Assembly: GCF_003234655.2 (NCBI RefSeq)
Contig: NZ_CP126271.1
Location: 1,488,001-1,552,000, forward strand
Direction of reading: 5' to 3'
Origin: Curtobacterium sp. MCLR17_007
Lineage (GTDB): Bacteria > Actinomycetota > Actinomycetes > Actinomycetales > Microbacteriaceae
DNA: 64,000 nucleotides
Part shown: positions 7,112 to 16,076 of the stretch, piece after piece
Position numbering within the stretch: position 1 is the first letter of the stretch
Layout: the number at the start of each line of letters is the position of its first letter
Program-made: the position numbers and the translations under genes
The notes under the pieces: model-generated
Database searches by the model: none
Told to the model about the DNA's origin: nothing
The model's input: only the letters and a program-made list of their open reading frames with translations

Positions 7112-9481
7112 TTGTCCATGCATCCCCCTGTCCTCCGACGGTCCGTGATCGCGACCGTGCTCGCATCCGCCGCCCTCGTGGGGAGCGCGCTCACCGCCGC
7201 TCCCGCCGCCGCTGCTCGTCCGTCGGCACCCGCGGACGATCGCCTGAGCGGTCCACTGGTGTTCCACGCGCAGTCACCGAGCTCCGCGAACTCCTACTGG
7301 TACGGCGTCGGCGCTCCCGAGTCGTCCACCCTCGTGCCTGTCAGTCCGGGCGGTTCCTCGGCGGCCGTCGTCGGCGACGCCGTCGCGTGGACCATGCCGG
7401 CGCTCGGCGCGACCGGGCCGGTCTCACCCGCATCCGACGAGGCGACGTGTCTGGAGGACCCCAACCAGCAAGCGCTGAGCGCGGTCGCCTGCACCGGGGC
7501 ACCGATCCAGGACTACCGCTGGGTCGACGTCCCGACGGGGAAGGCACTCCAGAACGTCGTCACCCGGAACTACCTCGGTACGGCTTCGGACGGCGCCAGG
7601 GACTACCTGCAGCCGGCGAAGTCCAGCGCCTACGGGACGGGTGCCGTCGACACGGACCTGTTGACCGGTGGTGTCGCACCGCCGGTCGACGATCGGCTCC
7701 ACGGGCGGGTCGTCTTCCGGCAGGGGACGCACTGGTGGGCGGTCGGAGACCCCGACGACCGCGGGAGCGGACGGGCGAGGGCCGGTGCCGATGCCGCCGC
7801 CGCCGCGCGCGTCGGCGCCGACTGGACGACTCCCGCACTCGGTGCGACCGGTCCGCTCTCGCCGGAGGCCAGCCCGACGACGTGCCTCGACGCGAACGCC
7901 CGCGGCGCCGTCTACGTGGTCGTCCGCTGCGACGGCAGCGCCCTCCAGCAGTGGCGGTGGGTCGAGCTGCCCGGAGGCGTCGGCTTGCAGAACGTCGCCG
8001 ACCCGGTCAAGTACATCGGAACGGGGAACGGCGGCGGATTCGACGACTACCTCGAGGGAGCCTCGTACTACGAGGGGCGTGCGAACGGCGTCATCGACCC
8101 GACGTACCTCCAGGGCGACGGCGACGGCGACGGAGACGGGGACGGCGACGTTGCGGTGCCGACGGGTTCGGTGGCGTTCGATGCTGACGTGTCCAAGAAG
8201 GCCACGGTGTCCGGCACCGGTGTCGATGGTGCGACCATCACCCTGTTCGAGGGCACCGAGAAGATCGGTACCAGCACGGTCACGGGCGGTACGTGGTCCA
8301 CCCCGATCGATGCGCTGGGTGCGGGCAAGCACACCATCCGCGTCGAGCAGTCCGGCATCGAGGGCGTGCAGACCACCACGACCGAGGCTGATTTCGGTGT
8401 TGGGGTGGATGTGACGTCGCCGTCGGCGGGGCAGGTCACGCCGGGCGAGGTCCACGTGCAGGGCACGGGGCAGGACGGTGCGAAGATCACCGTCACGGCC
8501 GGCGGGGTGACCGAGACCGGCACGGTCACGGGCGGGACGTTCGACGTCCCGATCGAGGTCCCCGCGTCGAAGGACCCGATCGATGTCACCGTGTCGCAGC
8601 TGTCCAAGGGCAACCTGACCACCACCGACACGGTGCAGGTCACCCCCGACGGTGCGCAGCAGCTGCAGCGCGTCGCGATCGAGGGCCCCGGCTCCTACGT
8701 CAACGGCGTCAACGGCTACGTCACCGGCACCGCGACCCCCTACGCCTCCGTCGAGGTCTCCCACCAGTGGGGCGTCATCAAGACCATCACCGCGGGCAAG
8801 GACGGCACGTGGGGGTTCTGGCGCGGGTTCGGCCCCGACGTGGCCTACACGCTGACCGCGAAGCAGACCACGATCAGCGGGCAGAGCTCCACCTCGGACC
8901 CGTTCACCCTCGCCCCCGAGGGTGCTGACCAGAACGCTCCGGCCGTGATCACCGGACCCGAGAAGGGCTGGTACGACCCGACCTCTGGCGGCAACCACGT
9001 GACCGGCACCGCGGCGCCGAACGCGTCGGTCGAGATCCGCAGCCAGTTCGGCACCGTGAAGACCGTGCCGGCCAACGGATCCGGCCACTGGGAGTTCTAC
9101 CGCGGGTTCGGCCCGAACGTGGTCTACCAGCTCACCGCGACCCAGACCCGCACCGATGGCACCACCTCGACCTCGGACGTGTTCCTGCTCAAGCCGAAAC
9201 CGTCCCAGACCTCCCCGGTCATCATCACCGGCCCGATCGATGCCAAGTACGACGTCGCGGCAACCCTGCTGCAGGGCATCGCCTCGCCCGGCGCGACCGT
9301 GCAGGTCTCCTCCCAGTGGGGCGTGCTCGACACCGTCACCGCGAACGCGGACGGCGAGTGGTTCTTCTGGCGCGGCTACGGCCCGAACGTGGACTACACG
9401 ATCACCGCGGTCCAGACCCGCACCGATGGCACCACCACCACCTCCCCGGCCTTCACCATGACCCCGAGAACCACCAACTAA
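7112..9481 (+). CDS. Secreted modular repeat protein (ricin-like and Ig-like modules)
   Basis: Unrecognised exported protein, about 789 aa. A signal peptide (positive RR, hydrophobic core, AAPAAAAR) occupies the first 35 or so residues. Two tandem modules follow, each with a DDRL-G-VF opening, PALGATGP-SP, a Cys pair, a Q-x-x-(Y/W)RWV motif and an LQNV-x-GT-DYL close; the Q-W element suggests a beta-trefoil/ricin-like fold (inference). A Gly-Asp linker (about 335-347) leads to two Ig-like domains, then three about 90-residue repeats (from about 524, 613 and 706) sharing S-Q-(W/F)-G, (W/Y)RG(F/Y)GP and TA-QT. No LPxTG or membrane anchor is seen. TTG 7112 has AAGGG 7 nt upstream; ATG 7118 is the alternative. 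Surface or glycan binding is a guess from architecture. Confidence 0.8.
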   Translation: MSMHPPVLRRSVIATVLASAALVGSALTAAPAAAARPSAPADDRLSGPLVFHAQSPSSANSYWYGVGAPESSTLVPVSPGGSSAAVVGDAVAWTMPALGATGPVSPASDEATCLEDPNQQALSAVACTGAPIQDYRWVDVPTGKALQNVVTRNYLGTASDGARDYLQPAKSSAYGTGAVDTDLLTGGVAPPVDDRLHGRVVFRQGTHWWAVGDPDDRGSGRARAGADAAAAARVGADWTTPALGATGPLSPEASPTTCLDANARGAVYVVVRCDGSALQQWRWVELPGGVGLQNVADPVKYIGTGNGGGFDDYLEGASYYEGRANGVIDPTYLQGDGDGDGDGDGDVAVPTGSVAFDADVSKKATVSGTGVDGATITLFEGTEKIGTSTVTGGTWSTPIDALGAGKHTIRVEQSGIEGVQTTTTEADFGVGVDVTSPSAGQVTPGEVHVQGTGQDGAKITVTAGGVTETGTVTGGTFDVPIEVPASKDPIDVTVSQLSKGNLTTTDTVQVTPDGAQQLQRVAIEGPGSYVNGVNGYVTGTATPYASVEVSHQWGVIKTITAGKDGTWGFWRGFGPDVAYTLTAKQTTISGQSSTSDPFTLAPEGADQNAPAVITGPEKGWYDPTSGGNHVTGTAAPNASVEIRSQFGTVKTVPANGSGHWEFYRGFGPNVVYQLTATQTRTDGTTSTSDVFLLKPKPSQTSPVIITGPIDAKYDVAATLLQGIASPGATVQVSSQWGVLDTVTANADGEWFFWRGYGPNVDYTITAVQTRTDGTTTTSPAFTMTPRTTN
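8112..8150 (+). repeat. Gly-Asp hexamer repeat (GGCGAC)
   Basis: About six copies of a GGCGAC-type unit encode an alternating Gly-Asp linker between the two N-terminal modules and the Ig-like part. Such acidic linkers can bind calcium, but here it may be only a flexible spacer. Confidence 0.8.
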
Positions 9482-9518
9482 CCACCCACCACAACCACCA
9501 CACACAACGCACCACACA

Positions 9519-9552
9519 GAGGGGCGCTCCCGCACACGCAGGAGCGCCCCTC
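9519..9552 (+). terminator. Terminator of the secreted repeat protein
   Basis: Perfect 12-bp stem GAGGGGCGCTCC / GGAGCGCCCCTC with a 10-nt loop, 38 bp after the stop codon. Confidence 0.85.
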
Positions 9553-9667
9553 ACGGTCACCGAGGACCGTGCACGACCCTCGGTGCACCGGTCGAGCGAG
9601 CGCGAGGACACCGATGCCCGCGCAACCGTGGGACAATCGTCCGACCGTCCGACCCACCTGAGGAACC

Positions 9668-11515
9668 GTGAGCCCACAAGCATCCGCTCCGCTCGAGCCC
9701 GCCGCGACTCCGGCCGAGGCGATCCGCAACTTCTGCATCATCGCGCACATCGACCACGGCAAGTCGACGCTGGCCGATCGCATGCTCTCGATCACCGGCA
9801 TCGTCGAGGACCGGGCGATGCGCGCGCAGTACCTCGACCGGATGGACATCGAGCGCGAACGCGGCATCACGATCAAGTCGCAGGCCGTCCGGATGCCGTG
9901 GGAGCTCGACGGTGCGACCTACGCGCTGAACATGATCGACACGCCCGGGCACGTCGACTTCTCGTACGAGGTGTCCCGGTCGCTGGCGGCGTGCGAGGGC
10001 GCGATCCTGCTGGTCGACGCCGCCCAGGGCATCGAGGCCCAGACGCTGGCCAACCTGTACCTGGCGCTCGAGAACGACCTGCAGATCATCCCGGTCCTCA
10101 ACAAGATCGACCTGCCCGCCGCTGACCCGGACAAGTACGCGGCCGAGCTCGCGCAGCTGATCGGCGGCAAGCCCGAGGACGTCCTCCGGGTGTCGGGCAA
10201 GACCGGTGTCGGCGTGCCGGAGCTCCTCGACCTCGTCGTCCGCACGGTGCCGGCACCCGTCGGTCGTGTCGACGCCGCGCCCCGCGCGATGATCTTCGAC
10301 TCGGTCTACGACAGCTACCGCGGCGTCGTGACCTACATCCGCATGATCGACGGCTCGATCGCCCCGCGCGAGAAGGTCCAGATGATGTCGACCAAGTCGA
10401 CGCACGAGATCCTCGAGATCGGGGTGTCGAGCCCCGAGCCGAGCCCGACGAAGGGCCTGTCGGTCGGCGAGGTCGGCTACCTCATCACCGGCGTGAAGGA
10501 CGTCCGCCTGTCCAAGGTCGGCGACACCGTCACGAGTGCGCAGCGGCCGGCGACCGAGGCCCTGCCCGGCTACACCGACCCGAAGCCCATGGTGTTCTCG
10601 GGCCTGTACCCGATCGACGGCTCGGACTACCCGGACCTCCGTGAAGCGCTCGACAAGCTCAAGCTCTCCGATGCGGCGCTCGTCTACGAACCCGAGACCT
10701 CGGTCGCGCTCGGCTTCGGGTTCCGCTGCGGGTTCCTCGGGCTCCTGCACCTCGAGATCATCACCGAGCGCCTGTCCCGCGAGTTCGGGCTCGACCTCAT
10801 CACCACGGCCCCGAGCGTCATCTACGAGGTCACCAGCGAGGACAACTCGGTCACCGAGGTCACGAACCCCTCCGAGTTCCCGACCGGGCGAATCGTCGAG
10901 GTCCGTGAGCCCATGGTCCGTGCCGCGATCCTGGCGCCGAAGGACTACGTCGGGGCGATCATGGAGCTCTGCCAGCAGCGCCGCGGCTCCCTGCTCGGCA
11001 TGGAGTACCTCGGCGAGGACCGTGTCGAGATCCGCTACCAGATCCCGCTCGGCGAGATCGTGTTCGACTTCTTCGACCAGCTCAAGAGCAAGACGCAGGG
11101 CTACGCCAGCCTGGACTACGAGCCGGTCGGCGACCAGGCGGCCGACCTCGTCAAGGTCGACATCCTGCTGCAGGGCGACCAGGTCGACGCGTTCAGCGCC
11201 ATCGTCCACCGCGACAAGGCGTACGCGTACGGCACGCTGATGACCGAGCGTCTGCGCAAGCTCATCCCGCGCCAGCAGTTCGAGGTCCCGATCCAGGCCG
11301 CGATCGGCGCGCGGATCATCGCCCGCGAGAGCATCCGCGCGATGCGCAAGGACGTCCTCGCGAAGTGCTACGGCGGTGACATCACCCGCAAGCGCAAGCT
11401 CCTCGAGAAGCAGAAGGAGGGCAAGAAGCGCATGAAGACCATCGGTCGCGTAGAGGTCCCGCAGGAAGCCTTCATCGCCGCGCTGTCGGGTGACGTCGAA
11501 GAGAAGAAGAAGTAG
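9668..11515 (+). CDS. lepA: Elongation factor 4 (LepA)
   Basis: Translational GTPase (615 aa) that acts on ribosomes, known for back-translocation and for roles in initiation. Domains run in order: G domain with AHIDHGKST (about 25-34), the switch I/II region [11 protein letters not shown] and [14 protein letters not shown] (G4), then EF-G-like domains and the LepA-specific C-terminal domain ending [24 protein letters not shown]. The GTG start has GAGGAA a few bases upstream. A GACAAT hexamer near 9634 could be its -10 box. Confidence 0.97.
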   Translation: MSPQASAPLEPAATPAEAIRNFCIIAHIDHGKSTLADRMLSITGIVEDRAMRAQYLDRMDIERERGITIKSQAVRMPWELDGATYALNMIDTPGHVDFSYEVSRSLAACEGAILLVDAAQGIEAQTLANLYLALENDLQIIPVLNKIDLPAADPDKYAAELAQLIGGKPEDVLRVSGKTGVGVPELLDLVVRTVPAPVGRVDAAPRAMIFDSVYDSYRGVVTYIRMIDGSIAPREKVQMMSTKSTHEILEIGVSSPEPSPTKGLSVGEVGYLITGVKDVRLSKVGDTVTSAQRPATEALPGYTDPKPMVFSGLYPIDGSDYPDLREALDKLKLSDAALVYEPETSVALGFGFRCGFLGLLHLEIITERLSREFGLDLITTAPSVIYEVTSEDNSVTEVTNPSEFPTGRIVEVREPMVRAAILAPKDYVGAIMELCQQRRGSLLGMEYLGEDRVEIRYQIPLGEIVFDFFDQLKSKTQGYASLDYEPVGDQAADLVKVDILLQGDQVDAFSAIVHRDKAYAYGTLMTERLRKLIPRQQFEVPIQAAIGARIIARESIRAMRKDVLAKCYGGDITRKRKLLEKQKEGKKRMKTIGRVEVPQEAFIAALSGDVEEKKK

Positions 11516-11802
11516 GGACTGTCGGGCAGACCGCCGGGAGGCTCACCACAGCCGGTCCCGCCGGCGCGGTCCGCGCAGGCTCGAGTCCAGGGCCGCGCTG
11601 ACGTCGGACACGGTCGTCATGACGACGACCACGAGCGCGGCCCCTGTCTGCGGTCGGCGGACCGCCGGACGAGCGTCGTGGCGGTTCGCGTGCTGCCCAC
11701 GACGGATGCGTCCGCGACGTCCCCTGGGCCTCCAGTGCGGTGCGCACCGGCAGTGCGCCGCCCTGGTTCGTCGACGTCCGTGCGCCCCGATACGATTGCC
11801 AC
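11516..11802. other. Intergenic region lepA-DUF1990
   Basis: About 290 bp with no convincing gene. Open frames here have no start signal and are GC-driven. A TGGGCCTCCAG motif at 11725-11735 recurs in other intergenic regions of the window (see findings). The -10-like TACGAT at 11791 belongs to the next gene. Confidence 0.6.
11791..11796 (+). promoter_or_regulatory. Candidate -10 box for leaderless DUF1990 gene
   Basis: TACGAT ends 6 nt before the ATG at 11803, with no Shine-Dalgarno between. Confidence 0.45.
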
Positions 11803-12450
11803 ATGAGCAGCCGCGGAGGGTACCTGACCGCCCTGACCTACGGAGCGGTCGGTGCGACGCAGGCGCCGGACCTCATGACGTACCCGCCCGAGGGCTTCAC
11901 GCCGGCCGAATCCCGGGCCCGGATCGGCCACGGCGACCAGCGGTTCGAGACCGCGGTGACCCAGGCGCTCACGTGGCAGATCCAGGAGCGCAGCGGCATC
12001 GGGGTCCGCGTCGACCAGGCGCCCGACGACGACGAGGTCCGCTACAACCCGGTGACCTTCGACGACCAGGGGGTGCCGATCCGACCGGCCTCGATCGGCA
12101 CGCCGCGCGTCGAGCAGTTCTCGGCCGACGGCACCCCGCTCGTCACCGCCGGCACCAGCGCCGTGCTGACGATGCACGCGTTCGGGCAGACGGTCCACGC
12201 GCCGGTGCGCGTCGTGTCGGTCATCGACGAAGCCGACCGCAAGGGCTTCGCCTACGGCACGCTCGAGGGGCACCCCCTGTCGGGCGAGGAGTCCTTCGTC
12301 GTCGAGCGCACCGCCGACGGCTCGGTGTGGCTGCAGATCCGGCAGTTCTCGCAGCCGGCCAGCGCGAAGTGGCGCTTCGTCGCGCCGCTGCTCCGTCGTC
12401 AGCAGCGGGTCATGGCAGAGAAGTACCTGACGGCGCTGCGCGGGGACTAG
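11803..12450 (+). CDS. DUF1990 family protein
   Basis: Conserved actinobacterial protein of unknown function, 215 aa. It carries the family features: LTYGAVGATQ at the N terminus, YPPEGF, RIGHGDQRFETA, a central FGQTVHAPVRVV, YGTLEGHPLSGEESF and a C-terminal RFVAPLLRRQQRVMAEKYL. Some members sit near isoprenoid or lipid genes, but no activity is established. The ATG at 11803 matches the family N terminus; an upstream ATG at 11740 would add 21 unrelated residues. It ends 7 bp from the convergent HAD gene. Confidence 0.85.
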   Translation: MSSRGGYLTALTYGAVGATQAPDLMTYPPEGFTPAESRARIGHGDQRFETAVTQALTWQIQERSGIGVRVDQAPDDDEVRYNPVTFDDQGVPIRPASIGTPRVEQFSADGTPLVTAGTSAVLTMHAFGQTVHAPVRVVSVIDEADRKGFAYGTLEGHPLSGEESFVVERTADGSVWLQIRQFSQPASAKWRFVAPLLRRQQRVMAEKYLTALRGD

Positions 12451-12457
12451 TCCGCGG

Positions 12458-13159
12458 TCAGTCCTCGTGTCGCAGCGGTGGCAGCGCCGCGATGGCGTCC
12501 TCGATGAGCGGCGCGTCGGACACGCAGTCCCGGGCGATCGCGACGGCGTTGGTGTGGCGGAGCGCGTCGACGTCGTAGACCCCGGTCGCGACGGCGAGGA
12601 ACGGGATGCCCGCGGCGTCCGCGGCCTCACCGTCGCGGGGGGTGTCGCCGACGATCACGGCGCGGGTACCGGCCAGGGCGGCGGCCGCGAGGGCGGTGAC
12701 GCCGGAGCGCTCGACCGCCTCGTCGCCGAAGTACGAGTGGTCCCAGTCGAAGGCGTCGACGTCGAAGCCCGCACCGGCGAGCTTGACCCGCGCCCGGTAC
12801 GCCGAGTTGCCGGTGAGCAGGCCGTTCCGCCACCCGAGCGTGCCGAAGCGGGCGACGAGTGCGGCTGCGCCCGGAGCGGCGACCCGGTGCTCGCCCGAGC
12901 GGTGTCGTTCCTCGGACAGGTCGCGCAGGTGTCGGCTGACGACCGGGATGACCTCGTCGCCCAGGTCGTGGGCGCGGACGTGCTCGGCGATGATGCCGGC
13001 GTCGGTCCGGCCGTGCTGGTGCCCGACGAGCTGAGGGAGGTCCCGGCCGATGGCGCGCTCGAGGGCCAGGTGGTAGAGGTTGCCCGGCGAGGTCGCGTTG
13101 CGGACGAGGGTGCCGTCGATGTCCCACAGCACCGTGGTCGGGACGGTGTGGTGCTCCAT
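12458..13159 (-). CDS. HAD-family hydrolase
   Basis: Haloacid-dehalogenase-type phosphatase (233 aa), phosphoglycolate phosphatase-like. Motif I is WDIDGTLV (about residues 12-19) with the nucleophile and acid/base Asp; motif II is LLTGN; motif III/IV is VIVGDTPRDGEAADAAG. The substrate is not predictable. The start (MEHHTVPTT) puts motif I at the usual distance from the N terminus; a CATGAT -10-like box lies 6 nt before it. Divergent from hemW with only 28 bp between the two start codons. Confidence 0.88.
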   Translation of the reverse strand: MEHHTVPTTVLWDIDGTLVRNATSPGNLYHLALERAIGRDLPQLVGHQHGRTDAGIIAEHVRAHDLGDEVIPVVSRHLRDLSEERHRSGEHRVAAPGAAALVARFGTLGWRNGLLTGNSAYRARVKLAGAGFDVDAFDWDHSYFGDEAVERSGVTALAAAALAGTRAVIVGDTPRDGEAADAAGIPFLAVATGVYDVDALRHTNAVAIARDCVSDAPLIEDAIAALPPLRHED

Positions 13160-13165
13160 GGCTCC

Positions 13166-13171
13166 ATCATG
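13166..13171 (-). promoter_or_regulatory. Candidate -10 box, HAD gene (leaderless)
   Basis: On the minus strand CATGAT ends 6 nt before the ATG of the HAD gene. Confidence 0.4.
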
Positions 13172-13174
13172 GCG

Positions 13175-13180
13175 GACAAT
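13175..13180 (+). promoter_or_regulatory. Candidate -10 box, hemW (leaderless)
   Basis: GACAAT ends 7 nt before the ATG at 13188 and lies back to back with the box of the divergent HAD gene. Confidence 0.4.
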
Positions 13181-13187
13181 GGAGTCC

Positions 13188-14420
13188 ATGCCGAGTGCTC
13201 TCCCGATCGCTGACCCGGCACCCGCGGACGGACTCCTCACACCGCGGGCTGACGCGGGCGACGTCCCCTTCGGCGTGTACGTGCACGTGCCCTTCTGTCG
13301 GGTGCGCTGCGGGTACTGCGACTTCAACACGTACACGGCCTCCGAGCTGCGCGGGGTCCGCCGTGACGACTACGCCGGGCACGCGGTGCGCGAGATCCAG
13401 TGGGCGGCGCAGGTGCTCGACCGGTCCGGTGTCCCGCGCCGGCCCGTCTCCACCGTGTTCTTCGGTGGCGGCACCCCGACGATGCTGCCGGCGAGCGACC
13501 TAGCGATGATCCTCCGGGCCGTCGACGACACGTGGGGCATCCTGCCCGGGGCCGAGATCACCACCGAGGCGAACCCCGACTCGGTCGACGCGTCCTCGCT
13601 CGAGACGCTCCGCGCCGGCGGGTTCAACCGGATGAGCTTCGGCATGCAGTCGGCGGTGCCGCACGTGCTCGCCACCCTCGACCGCACCCACGACCCCGAG
13701 CGCGTGCCGATCGTCGTGGACCTGGCCAAGCAGCAGGGCCTCGACGTCTCGCTCGACCTGATCTACTCGACCCCGGGGGAGTCCCTCGACGACTGGCGGA
13801 CGTCACTGGACGCCGCGATCGCGTGTGAGCCGGACCACGTCTCGGCCTACTCGCTCATCGTCGAGGACGGCACCGCGATGGGCCGCGCGGTGTCCCGGGG
13901 CGAGCTGCCGGCACCGGACGACGACCTGGCCGCCGACATGTACGAGCTGGCCGACCGGGTCCTGGGCGAGGCGGGGTACGGCTGGTACGAGGTCTCGAAC
14001 TGGGCGCGCGGCGATGCCCACGCCAGTCGGCACAACCTGTCGTACTGGAAGGGCCACGACTGGTGGGGTGTCGGACCCGGCGCGCACTCGAGCGTCGCCG
14101 GCACCCGCTGGTGGAACGTCAAGCACCCCGCGGCGTACGCCGCCCGGGTGCTGGCCGACGAGTCCCCGGCCGCCGGTCGCGAGACCATCGACGACGAGAC
14201 CCGGTACGTCGAGCGCGTGCTGCTCGCGGCACGCGTGCGCGGCGAGCTCACGACGTCCGAGCTCCGCCAGGAGGCCCGTGGCCGGGTGGCGGGACTCATC
14301 GCACGCGGTCTCGTGGACGGCCGCAGTGCCCTCGGCACGCCCGGCACGGCGGGGCGCCTGGACCTGACGCTCCGGGGCCGGTTGCTCGCGGACGCGGTGG
14401 TGCGCGAGCTGCTCGACTAG
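13188..14420 (+). CDS. hemW: HemW-like radical SAM protein
   Basis: Radical SAM protein (410 aa) of the HemW family, formerly called oxygen-independent coproporphyrinogen III oxidase-like; the family acts in heme handling rather than as HemN. The [4Fe-4S]/SAM motif is CRVRCGYC (Cys37, Cys41, Cys44), followed by VFFGGGTPTML, TTEANPDS, FNRMSFGMQS and the C-terminal HemN domain. It lacks the extra Cys of true HemN after the cluster motif. ATG 13188 fits the -10 position; an in-frame ATG at 13179 is an alternative. The neighbouring hrcA-dnaJ cluster matches the usual actinobacterial order hemW-hrcA-dnaJ. Confidence 0.93.
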   Translation: MPSALPIADPAPADGLLTPRADAGDVPFGVYVHVPFCRVRCGYCDFNTYTASELRGVRRDDYAGHAVREIQWAAQVLDRSGVPRRPVSTVFFGGGTPTMLPASDLAMILRAVDDTWGILPGAEITTEANPDSVDASSLETLRAGGFNRMSFGMQSAVPHVLATLDRTHDPERVPIVVDLAKQQGLDVSLDLIYSTPGESLDDWRTSLDAAIACEPDHVSAYSLIVEDGTAMGRAVSRGELPAPDDDLAADMYELADRVLGEAGYGWYEVSNWARGDAHASRHNLSYWKGHDWWGVGPGAHSSVAGTRWWNVKHPAAYAARVLADESPAAGRETIDDETRYVERVLLAARVRGELTTSELRQEARGRVAGLIARGLVDGRSALGTPGTAGRLDLTLRGRLLADAVVRELLD

Positions 14421-14824
14421 GCCTTGATGAACTGGAACGTGAGCGGGTACTGGTAGAACCGACCCTGGTTCGCGGCGACGGCGGCCATGATCGCGAAGAC
14501 GACCACGAGCACGCCCATGACGGGCAGCAGGACGAACCCGATCAGCACGACCGTCAGCAGACCCGAGACGAAGCTCGCGATCGCGACGGTGATGTGGAAG
14601 TTCAGTGCCTGGCGGGTGTGCTCACGGACGAACTGCCCTCGGTCACGCAGCACGACGTAGGCGACGAGCGGCACGATGAAGTTGAAGAAGATGCCGCCGA
14701 TGTGCGTCAGCGTGGCCCAGAGGCGCTGGTCCTCGGGCGACATCGGCCGGGGCGGCTGGTACTGGGGCCCGCCGGGCTGCTGTCCGTAGCCCTGGGGTCC
14801 GTTCGGCGGCTGTCCGTAGCTCAT
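14417..14824 (-). CDS. DUF4870 domain membrane protein
   Basis: Small membrane protein (135 aa). The N terminus (about 1-35) is rich in Gly, Pro, Gln and Tyr (SYGQPPNGPQGYGQQPGG). The DUF4870 domain follows: LWATLTHIGGIFFNFIVPLVAYV, a basic REHTRQALNFH loop, and two more membrane segments. Function unknown. Its stop shares CTAG with the hemW stop on the other strand. Divergent from hrcA across 106 bp holding the CIRCE element, so heat regulation of both genes is possible but unproven. Confidence 0.9.
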   Translation of the reverse strand: MSYGQPPNGPQGYGQQPGGPQYQPPRPMSPEDQRLWATLTHIGGIFFNFIVPLVAYVVLRDRGQFVREHTRQALNFHITVAIASFVSGLLTVVLIGFVLLPVMGVLVVVFAIMAAVAANQGRFYQYPLTFQFIKA

Positions 14825-14830
14825 GCCCAG

Positions 14831-14836
14831 AGCGTA
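14831..14836 (-). promoter_or_regulatory. Candidate -10 box for leaderless DUF4870 gene
   Basis: TACGCT on the minus strand ends 6 nt before the ATG. Confidence 0.4.
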
Positions 14837-14878
14837 TCGGCACGGTGCGCAGAAGTGCCTGACGTCGGTGCCCGGGCG

Positions 14879-14884
14879 TAGGAT
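14879..14884 (+). promoter_or_regulatory. Candidate -10 box of the hrcA promoter
   Basis: TAGGAT sits directly before the CIRCE element, so the transcription start would lie inside CIRCE. Confidence 0.5.
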
Positions 14885-14910
14885 CAGCACTCGACACGTC
14901 CGAGTGCCAG
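14884..14910 (+). promoter_or_regulatory. CIRCE operator (HrcA binding site)
   Basis: TCAGCACTC, a 9-nt spacer (GACACGTCC) and GAGTGCCAG match the CIRCE consensus TTAGCACTC-N9-GAGTGCTAA at the inner seven positions of the left arm and inner six of the right. It lies 20 nt before the hrcA GTG and overlaps the expected transcription start, the standard place for HrcA autorepression. Confidence 0.9.
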
Positions 14911-14930
14911 TGCGACAGGAAGGGGTCCCG

Positions 14931-15953
14931 GTGGTCAGTGAACGCTCCCTCGAAGTCCTCAAGGCCATCGTGCGGGACTACGTCGCCTCGCGCGAGCCCG
15001 TCGGGTCCAAGACCATCGTCGAGCGCCACGCGTTCGGCGTCAGCGCGGCGACAATCCGCAACGACATGGCCCTGCTCGAGGACGAGCAGCTCATCATTGC
15101 GCCGCACACGTCGTCCGGCCGGGTGCCGACCGACAAGGGCTACCGGCTCTTCGTCGACCACCTGGCTGCCGCCCGTCCGTTGACCAGCGCGCAGCGGCAG
15201 GCGATCGAGACCTTCCTCGGGGCGTCGAACGACCTCGACGACGTCCTGAGCCGCACGGTCCGGCTGCTCAGCCAGCTGACGAACCAGGTCGCGCTCGTGC
15301 AGTACCCGTCGATGGTCCGCGCGCGGGTCCAGCACGTCGAGCTGGTCCGGCTCGGCGACACCCGCCTCATGGTCGTCCTGATCACCGACACGGCCCGGGT
15401 CGAGCAGCGCGTGGTCGAGACCGACGTCGACCTCGACGAGTCCGCACTGGTCGAGCTCCGCACCGTGCTCAACGGTGCGACCGTCGGACTGCTGCTGCAC
15501 GACGTCCCCCGGGCGCTCCGTGCGATTCCGGCGCAGATCCGTCCCGAGTCCCAGACCCTCGCCGGGGTCGTCGTGGCGACGCTGATCGACCAGGTCGCCG
15601 CCAACCGGCAGGACCGCCTGTTGATGGCGGGCGCCGCGAACCTGGCGAAGAGCGAGTCGGACTTCTCCGGTGGCCTCTTCCCGGTGCTCGAGGCGATCGA
15701 GGAACAGGTGACCCTGCTCCGGCTGTTCGGGGAGATGCAGCTCGACGATGCCGCGGTCACCGCGCGCATCGGCGTCGAGAACGCCGAGTACGGCCTCGAC
15801 GCCACCAGCATCGTCGCCGGCGGGTACGTCGCGGCCGGCGGCGAGGTCGCCCGACTGGGCGTCCTCGGGCCGACCCGCATGGACTACGGGTCGAACATGG
15901 CCGCGGTCCGCGCGGTCGCGCGGTACCTGTCCAGACTGCTCGGGGAGAATTGA
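14931..15953 (+). CDS. hrcA: Heat-inducible transcription repressor HrcA
   Basis: Repressor (340 aa) that binds CIRCE and is kept active by GroE-type chaperones in studied species. N-terminal winged helix: SERSLEVLKAIVRDYVASREPVGSKTIVERHAFGVSAATIRNDM (cut here only to describe) with the recognition helix around SAATIRNDMALLEDE, then the SSGRVPTDKGYR wing and a C-terminal GAF-like dimer domain ending near YGSNMAAVRAVARYLSRLL. GTG start with AGGAAGGGG upstream. It heads the cluster with dnaJ and has a CIRCE site in its own promoter. Confidence 0.96.
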   Translation: MVSERSLEVLKAIVRDYVASREPVGSKTIVERHAFGVSAATIRNDMALLEDEQLIIAPHTSSGRVPTDKGYRLFVDHLAAARPLTSAQRQAIETFLGASNDLDDVLSRTVRLLSQLTNQVALVQYPSMVRARVQHVELVRLGDTRLMVVLITDTARVEQRVVETDVDLDESALVELRTVLNGATVGLLLHDVPRALRAIPAQIRPESQTLAGVVVATLIDQVAANRQDRLLMAGAANLAKSESDFSGGLFPVLEAIEEQVTLLRLFGEMQLDDAAVTARIGVENAEYGLDATSIVAGGYVAAGGEVARLGVLGPTRMDYGSNMAAVRAVARYLSRLLGEN

Positions 15954-16076
15954 CGACCGCCCCGGTGTCCGCCGCCTCGGTGCGCGCCACCCCGACGACG
16001 CACCAGGCCGTCCGGACGCACCCCGGGCCTCCAGACCGATCCATCCACACCACCGACGAAACCTCCTGAGGAACAC

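Noticed and set aside
11516..11802. Several open frames between lepA and DUF1990
   Set aside because: No ribosome site, no recognisable protein, Arg/Pro-rich composition typical of shadows.
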